From positions 1-64,000 of the forward strand of contig NZ_BMTV01000003.1 in assembly GCF_014649855.1 (NCBI RefSeq): DNA of 64,000 nucleotides, given 5' to 3'. Below the pieces are notes generated by a model. It saw only the letters and a list, made by a program, of their open reading frames with translations, was not told the origin of the DNA and did no database searches. Positions 59,785-64,000 of this stretch are shown here, piece after piece; the stretch's first letter is position 1; every line of letters begins with the position of its first letter. The stretch comes from Streptomyces roseolus. Lineage in GTDB: Bacteria > Actinomycetota > Actinomycetes > Streptomycetales > Streptomycetaceae. Both the position numbers and the translations under genes were made by a program.

Positions 59785-60194
59785 CGAAGAGCCCCGAGTT
59801 CGCCGAGGACGGGGTTCCGCAGGGCTTCGTGGCCTCCGGGCCGCACGCGTACAAGTCCCGGGGCGTCGCGAAGGTCACCCGTGACTCCTCCGCTCCCCCG
59901 GACACCTGGCTGCTCGTCCTCCGGGGGGAGTTCGACCGGGACACGGTGCCGTGTCTCCGCGCGGCGCTCGACGACGCCCAGGCGGGGGGCGCGGCGCGGA
60001 TCGCCCTGGACCTCTCCGGCGTGACGTTCGGCGACTCGTCCTTCCTCAACGAGCTCCTGGAGGCGCGGACGCGCGCGGGGGAGCTCGTCCTCGTGGGGCC
60101 GTTCACCGGCCAGATCCGGCGCCTCTTCGAGCTGACCGGCACCGGCGGGATCCTCTCCCTGGCTCCCGACCGCGACAGCGCCGGCCTCGCCTGA
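59781..60194 (+). CDS. STAS-domain protein
   Basis: The protein has 137 residues. The STAS core starts near residue 40 (TWLLVLRGEFDRDT) and has the phosphoacceptor region FGDSSFLNELL; the usual Gly after the Ser pair is replaced by Phe. An N-terminal ~35-residue extension is unusual. GGAG lies 8 nt before the ATG. It forms a group with the degenerate RsbW-like gene upstream. Confidence 0.87.
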   Translation: MTKSPEFAEDGVPQGFVASGPHAYKSRGVAKVTRDSSAPPDTWLLVLRGEFDRDTVPCLRAALDDAQAGGAARIALDLSGVTFGDSSFLNELLEARTRAGELVLVGPFTGQIRRLFELTGTGGILSLAPDRDSAGLA

Positions 60195-60208
60195 GGACCC
60201 GCCGCGCG

Positions 60209-60559
60209 TCACCGGTCGCGCGGGGCGTGCCCGGACCCGTCGTGGCGCGGCGCGCGGTCCGGCCGGGACACGAGGAGTTCGAGGAGCCCGGCGATCTCGT
60301 GGTCGGCCTCGGCGGGGTGCCGGAAGGGCGCGGCGGGGTCGATGCGGTACACGTTGCGGCGGCCGTCGGCGGCCCGGCCCCGGGTGAGGTATCCGCCCGC
60401 TTCGAGGTCGGCGACGACGCTCTGCACGGTGCGTTCGGTGACACCGCAGTGCGACGCGACGTCCCGCAGCCGGATCCCGGGGTCCCGGGCGATCGCCAGC
60501 AGCACCCGTGCGTGGCTGGTGAGGAAGGTCCAGCCGGGGCTCGCTCCGTTGCCCTGCAT
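60209..60559 (-). CDS. Winged-helix transcriptional regulator
   Basis: The protein has 116 residues. The HTH is ARVLLAIARDPGIRLRDVAS, then HCGVTERTVQSVVADLEAGGYL and a basic wing TRGRAADGRRNVYRI, resembling MarR/ArsR-like single-domain regulators of Streptomyces. The ATG at 60559 has AAGGGG; the frame continues upstream without protein character. It converges on the STAS gene and is divergent from the next STAS gene, which it may control. Confidence 0.88.
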   Translation of the reverse strand: MQGNGASPGWTFLTSHARVLLAIARDPGIRLRDVASHCGVTERTVQSVVADLEAGGYLTRGRAADGRRNVYRIDPAAPFRHPAEADHEIAGLLELLVSRPDRAPRHDGSGHAPRDR

Positions 60560-60614
60560 GACGGGCCCCTTCCCCCTCTCCCACGGATCATGCGAAGGGT
60601 TTTTCAGGTAACGG

Positions 60615-60643
60615 TTGACCGGTATGCGGCATAGGCGCAGACT
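60615..60643 (+). promoter_or_regulatory. Vegetative-type promoter candidate
   Basis: TTGACC, a 17-nt spacer and CAGACT lie 32 nt upstream of the STAS gene at 60676, in the gap divergent from the winged-helix regulator. Confidence 0.45.
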
Positions 60644-60675
60644 CGGAGAACAGGCCCTCCACCCCAGGAGGAGGC

Positions 60676-61083
60676 ATGATCCGTTCCCCCGCCCCACCGC
60701 CTCCCGCGTCCCCGGGAGGCCGCGCACGCGAACGGCTGCGCCACCGGACGGAGCCGACCGGATCCGGGACGTCGGTGCGACTGAGCGGCGAGATCGACCC
60801 GAGCACCGCCGGGGAGCTGGAGTCCGTCCTCACGGCCGCCCTGTCCCTCGGAGGCGACGGCGCCTCCCTCACTCTGGACCTGTCGGGCGTCTCCTTCTGC
60901 GACTCCTCCTGCCTGAACACGCTGCTGCACGCCCGTCTGCTCGCCGTGGCCCGGCACAGCGATCCGAGGGTCGTCGCGGCCGGCGCCCGGGTCGCCCGTC
61001 TGCTCGCCCGCACGCACGTCGGCGACCTCGTGGAGTTCCCGGCCGCCCCGGCCGCTCCCAGGGGAGACGATCATGCCCCGTGA
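60676..61083 (+). CDS. STAS-domain anti-anti-sigma factor
   Basis: The protein has 135 residues. The STAS domain begins near residue 30 (SVRLSGEIDPSTAGEL) and has the phosphoacceptor motif FCDSSCLNTLL, again with Gly replaced (Cys). GGAGGAGG precedes the ATG. It overlaps the next gene by 11 nt. Confidence 0.9.
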   Translation: MIRSPAPPPPASPGGRARERLRHRTEPTGSGTSVRLSGEIDPSTAGELESVLTAALSLGGDGASLTLDLSGVSFCDSSCLNTLLHARLLAVARHSDPRVVAAGARVARLLARTHVGDLVEFPAAPAAPRGDDHAP

Positions 61084-61408
61084 CCTCCTCCACCACGTCC
61101 AGTTCCTGCTCGCCGAGGCCGGGTTCGGACCGGACAGCGGTCTGACCACCACCCGCGACGGCCCGGCGGTCGTCGTCTCCTGGCACGCCGACCCGCTCAT
61201 CCGGCCCATCATCACGGCGCACGCCACCGATCCCGACGTCGGCACCGCGGCCGGGATCCCCGGTCTGCGCACCGCCCTCGAGGCCGCCCTGACCAACGTC
61301 TTCCAGGCCGCCGACCTCCGCCCGCTCCCCGACCCCGGAGGACTGCTCCGCGTCACGGCGGGGTTCGGCACGGCCGACGCCGCGCCGCGGAAGAGCGCGA
61401 ACGGGTGA
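61073..61408 (+). CDS. Hypothetical protein overlapping the STAS gene
   Basis: The protein has 111 residues and is soluble, with a predicted alpha/beta mix (MPRDLLHHVQFLLAEAGFG, AVVVSWHADPLI, GLRTALEAALTNVFQAA). No domain recognised. Its ATG lies within the last codons of the STAS gene, with GGGGAG in the coding sequence as ribosome binding site, so expression is probably coupled. A partner of the STAS protein is a reasonable guess. Confidence 0.78.
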   Translation: MPRDLLHHVQFLLAEAGFGPDSGLTTTRDGPAVVVSWHADPLIRPIITAHATDPDVGTAAGIPGLRTALEAALTNVFQAADLRPLPDPGGLLRVTAGFGTADAAPRKSANG

Positions 61409-61471
61409 AGGCCGCGGCACCGACGGCGGCGCGGGACGGCGACGGGCGGCCCGCGCGGGCAGAGTGAGGGC

Positions 61472-61879
61472 ATGTCGACACCTCTGCGCGCGGCCGCCGT
61501 GCTGGTGGTCGCGGCCTTCCTCTCCGGCTGCGGAGCGTCCGCGGCGCGCGAGGACGGCGCCTCCTCCTCGGGTCGCCGCTTCGCGGCGGCGCTGGCCGCC
61601 GGGGACTACCGCGCCGCCTGCGAACTGCTCGCCCCCGAGACCCGCGACGAGGTGGAGGAGGACGCCAAGGGGCCGTGCGGCCCGGCCCTGCGCGAGCTCG
61701 GTCTGCCGCCGTCCGGCCCCGCGCGCGGCGTCGACGTGTACGGGAACGACGCGCTGCTGCGCACGGCGGGCGACACCGTGTTCCTGTCGCGGTTCGACGA
61801 CGGCTGGAAGGTCACCGCGGCGGGCTGCGTCGAGCAGTCGACGGACGAGCCGTACCGCTGTTCGCTGAAGGGAGGATGA
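61472..61879 (+). CDS. Lipoprotein
   Basis: The protein has 135 residues. A lipoprotein signal ends in LSGC with Cys20 as the lipidation site. The mature part has three or four further Cys (AACELL, GPCG, AGCVEQ, YRCSL) and a fold with VTAAGC at the end, as in small secreted NTF2-like domains of Streptomyces. Function unknown. It precedes the microprotein gene by 4 nt. Confidence 0.88.
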   Translation: MSTPLRAAAVLVVAAFLSGCGASAAREDGASSSGRRFAAALAAGDYRAACELLAPETRDEVEEDAKGPCGPALRELGLPPSGPARGVDVYGNDALLRTAGDTVFLSRFDDGWKVTAAGCVEQSTDEPYRCSLKGG

Positions 61880-61883
61880 CCGG

Positions 61884-61967
61884 ATGAGGACCATGTTCCT
61901 CGGCGTCGCCCTGACGATCCTGGGCGGCCTCGCCTACTTCACGGTGATCGGGGCGATGCACCGATGA
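61884..61967 (+). CDS. 27-residue membrane microprotein
   Basis: The ORF (MRTMFLGVALTILGGLAYF...) is one membrane helix with a short polar end. GGAGG lies 7 nt before the ATG, and its stop overlaps the DUF6766 start by 4 nt, so translation is probably coupled. It starts 4 nt after the lipoprotein stop. Too short for usual gene prediction, but the context is strong. Confidence 0.68.
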   Translation: MRTMFLGVALTILGGLAYFTVIGAMHR

Positions 61968-62674
61968 GCAGCGGAAGGGTCCCGGGCCGCCGGACCCGGG
62001 CACCGGGGTTCTGGCGTTCCAACAGCCTGACCCTCGTCTTCGGCGGAGCCTTCCTGGTGGTGCTCGCCGCCCAGGCCGTCGCCGGACGGGCCGAGTTCAA
62101 CGAGCAGCTGGCCGTGGACGGACTCCAGCAGGTCGGGTTCGGCGCCTACCTGATGTCCTCGGACTTCGCCGTCGACGTCACGGAGAACTGGCAGTCCGAG
62201 TTCCTTCAGTTCTTCCTGTACGTCTTCGGCACCGTCCACCTCGTCCAGCGCGGCTCGCCGGAGTCGAAGCCCCTCGAACGGGCGGGCACCGAGAGCGATC
62301 GCGACCAGAAGATGGGCGATCACGCCCGCCCCGAATCGCCGCGCTGGGCGGGCACCAAGGACTGGCGCCAGGGCCTCTACTCCCGGTCGCTGGGCCTGAC
62401 CATGGCCGTGCTCTTCTTCCTGTCGTGGTTCGCCCAGTCCGTCGCCGGCGTCGCCGCGTACAACGGGCAGCGGCTGCGGCAGCTCCAGGCGCCCCTCGAC
62501 TGGAGCGCCTATCTCGCGTCCTCCGATTTCTGGAGCCGCTCGCTCCAGAACTGGCAGTCGGAGCTCCTCGCCGTCTGCGCGATGGCCATCCTGTCCGTCT
62601 ACCTGCGCCAGCGGGGCTCCCCGGAGTCCAAGCCGGTCGGATCCGCCCACTCGGCCACCGGCGTGGAGGGCTGA
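61964..62674 (+). CDS. DUF6766-family membrane protein
   Basis: The protein has 236 residues and four membrane segments in two similar halves. Both halves carry FNEQL/YNGQRL, YLMSSDF/YLASSDF, ENWQSEF/QNWQSEL and end with QRGSPESKP, which points to an internal duplication. Function unknown. Its ATG overlaps the microprotein stop. Confidence 0.87.
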   Translation: MSSGRVPGRRTRAPGFWRSNSLTLVFGGAFLVVLAAQAVAGRAEFNEQLAVDGLQQVGFGAYLMSSDFAVDVTENWQSEFLQFFLYVFGTVHLVQRGSPESKPLERAGTESDRDQKMGDHARPESPRWAGTKDWRQGLYSRSLGLTMAVLFFLSWFAQSVAGVAAYNGQRLRQLQAPLDWSAYLASSDFWSRSLQNWQSELLAVCAMAILSVYLRQRGSPESKPVGSAHSATGVEG

Positions 62675-62694
62675 AGGCGGGCGGATCGACCGTG

Positions 62695-62850
62695 TCACCA
62701 GCGGTACCAGCGTCCCTGCGAGCCACGGACGAAGAAGCCCAGCACCCAGATCACCAGCACGGCGAGGGCGATGTACCACAGGACTTCGACGGCGAAGCCG
62801 GCTCCGAAGAGCACGAGGATCAGAAGCAGTACGAGCAGAAGCGGAATCAT
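62695..62850 (-). CDS. Small hydrophobic membrane protein ending in RWYRW (second copy)
   Basis: The protein has 51 residues, two membrane segments (MIPLLLVLLLILVLFGAGF and VLWYIALAVLVIWVLGFF) and a GRWYRW end, paralogous to the protein at 38083-38244. GAGGAGG precedes the ATG. It converges on the DUF6766 gene with 20 nt between the stops. Confidence 0.85.
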   Translation of the reverse strand: MIPLLLVLLLILVLFGAGFAVEVLWYIALAVLVIWVLGFFVRGSQGRWYRW

Positions 62851-63009
62851 GACGTCACCTCCTCGGCCACCGGCCCGCGTCGTTCCGCCGCAATGCCGGT
62901 CGTCCACCAGGCGACTTCCCCTCCTTAGTCCCGGCATGCGCCGCACGGGCGACGCCCTCGGCCCGCCGTCGCCCGGCGGCGCCGCGACATTGCCTTCACC
63001 TCTATCCAT

Positions 63010-63026
63010 TGCAACGGTCCGTTGCA
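63010..63026. promoter_or_regulatory. Perfect 17-bp palindrome upstream of the P450
   Basis: TGCAACGGTCCGTTGCA has 8-bp perfect arms around a central T, 135 nt before the start codon. Probably an operator for a dimeric regulator. Confidence 0.55.
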
Positions 63027-63100
63027 TTCCAACGGAGCTCATTGCATCGATTTTCCCGCAACTACCTGCATCTAAGGGCATTCGCGATTGACGCTTCCCT

Positions 63101-63118
63101 GAACGCAACGTAGCGTTC
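63101..63118. promoter_or_regulatory. Second palindrome upstream of the P450
   Basis: GAACGC and GCGTTC flank AACGTA, 43 nt before the start codon; only the bases next to ACGT break the symmetry. Confidence 0.5.
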
Positions 63119-63160
63119 AAACATCTTCGAACGTACCGGGTCGCGAGATGCGGAGTGATC

Positions 63161-64000
63161 ATGAGCGAGTCCGTCCACACCGTCACGGCGCTCCCCACGG
63201 AGCGCCGGACCGACTGCCCCTTCGATCCGCCCGCCGAGCTGCTCGACGCGCGCCGGCACGGACCCATCAGCCGCTGCACGCACCCCGGCGGGAAGCCCGG
63301 GTGGCTGGTCACCGGGTACGAGCTGGTGCGTTCGGTCCTGGCCGACCCCCGGTTCAGCTCGCGCAAGGACCTCCTGAACGTGGTCGACTTCGAGCTCCCG
63401 CCCGCGCCGCCCGGCGAGTTCCTCCTCATGGACGACCCCGAGCACAGCCGCTACCGCAAGCCCCTGGTGGGCAGGTTCACCGTGCGGCGGATGCGGATGC
63501 TCACCGAGCGGATCGAACAGATCACCGCCGAGTGCCTGGACGCCATGGAGGCGGGCGGCACGTCGGCGGACCTGGTGACCGCCTTCGCCAAGCCCATCCC
63601 CACCATCGTCATCTGCGAGCTCCTGGGCGTCCCGTACGAGGACCGGGCCTCGTTCCAGGAGCAGATCGACGCGTTCATGGGCGGCGAGGTGAGCGACGAG
63701 GAGCTGATCGCCGCGTACACCGCGACGCAGGAGTACCTCGCCCGGCTGGTCGCCGCCAAGCGCGCGCACCCCACCGACGACGTGCTCAGCGAACTCACCG
63801 ACAGCGACCTGACCGACGAGGAGCTCAAGGGCATCAGCCTGATCCTCCTGGCGGCCGGTTTCGACACCACCGCGAACATGCTCTCCCTCGGCACCTACGC
63901 CCTGCTGCGGAACCCGGACCAGCTCGCCGCGCTGCGCGCCGACCCCTCGCTCACCGACGGGGCCGTGGAGGAGCTGCTGCGGTACCTGAGCGTCGCGAAG
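63161..64000 (+). CDS. Cytochrome P450 (5' part, runs off the window)
   Basis: The first 280 residues are present. MSESVHTVTALPTERRTDCPFDPP, then ADPRFSSRKDLLN, MDDPEHSRYRKPL (C-helix region) and the I-helix LLAAGFDTTANM near residues 229-240 are typical of bacterial soluble P450s; the ExxR and haem-Cys motifs lie beyond the window. GGAG lies 7 nt before the ATG. The oxidised substrate is unknown; secondary metabolism is possible. Confidence 0.93.
   Translation, partial: MSESVHTVTALPTERRTDCPFDPPAELLDARRHGPISRCTHPGGKPGWLVTGYELVRSVLADPRFSSRKDLLNVVDFELPPAPPGEFLLMDDPEHSRYRKPLVGRFTVRRMRMLTERIEQITAECLDAMEAGGTSADLVTAFAKPIPTIVICELLGVPYEDRASFQEQIDAFMGGEVSDEELIAAYTATQEYLARLVAAKRAHPTDDVLSELTDSDLTDEELKGISLILLAAGFDTTANMLSLGTYALLRNPDQLAALRADPSLTDGAVEELLRYLSVAK

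Larger units (their letters stand above)
62851..63160. other. Regulatory region between the RWYRW gene and the P450
   Basis: No gene is supported in these 310 bases. From about 62990 to 63135 the G+C content drops clearly below that of the surroundings, and several palindromes and short repeats (CATTGC three times, AACGG, GTTC...GAAC) are packed together. This looks like a complex promoter for the P450 gene. Confidence 0.6.

Noticed and set aside
1..64000. CRISPR arrays, insertion sequences, restriction or phage-defence genes
   Set aside because: No regularly spaced repeats, transposase, Cas, nuclease or methylase-plus-endonuclease genes were found; the only long repeats are coding HAMP units.

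Overview
The window is a stretch of a Streptomyces (or very close actinomycete) chromosome. It has very high G+C, many GTG starts, an SsgA-like sporulation protein, a WhiB-like protein, a SigB-type sigma factor, PPK2, CsbD-like stress proteins and a Trp tRNA. The gene families around the sigma factor, the SsgA-like protein and the large HAMP-repeat kinase recall, from memory only, the SCO72xx-73xx arm region of S. coelicolor. No phage, transposase, integrase or CRISPR array is visible.

Layout. 0.2-2.1 kb: an alanine/glycine:cation symporter with an exact CRP-type operator upstream. 2.1-9.8 kb: a compact minus-strand operon of a YqiJ-like membrane protein, a flotillin, a 1613-residue AAA-type ATPase and a small overlapping ORF. 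9.8-16.2 kb: a decayed regulator remnant, an SDR, a fasciclin protein, a class II glutamine amidotransferase, YihY, VanZ and DUF4230 membrane proteins. 16.3-19.8 kb: a small gene coupled to ppk2, then the sigma factor divergent from an RsbW-like ATPase, and an SsgA-like gene. 19.9-37.4 kb: a dense signalling block with five PP2C/SpoIIE-type proteins (one apparently dead), three STAS proteins, one more RsbW-like protein, a WhiB-like protein, a MarR regulator, a cobalamin-binding sensor and a soluble hybrid histidine kinase with tandem HAMP repeats. 37.7-63 kb: stress-type accessory genes (CsbD, GlsB, PRC-barrel, SRPBCC, DUF6458, DUF5133, pyruvate oxidase, redox enzymes, SDR, glutathione transferase, SixA, isochorismatase, PfpI), two more RsbW-like proteins and two more STAS proteins. 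63.2 kb to the end: the 5' part of a cytochrome P450.

The parts appear to form one regulatory theme. One SigB/SigF-type sigma factor is surrounded by five STAS antagonists, four RsbW-like kinases (one degenerate) and five PP2C phosphatases that could couple PAS, GAF, ANTAR and possibly B12/light inputs to partner switching. Several genes here, including the sigma gene, YihY, VanZ, DUF5133 and DUF6458, carry upstream matches to GNNT-N15-GGGTAC/T, the promoter form recognised by Streptomyces SigB-type factors, so the region may hold both a sigma factor and part of its regulon.

The most interesting item is a 4-nt-overlap operon of a PAS-GAF-PP2C protein, a protein carrying the W-x9-EH and ExH signatures of CarH-type adenosylcobalamin photoreceptors but no DNA-binding domain, and a STAS protein: a candidate light- or B12-responsive partner-switching module.
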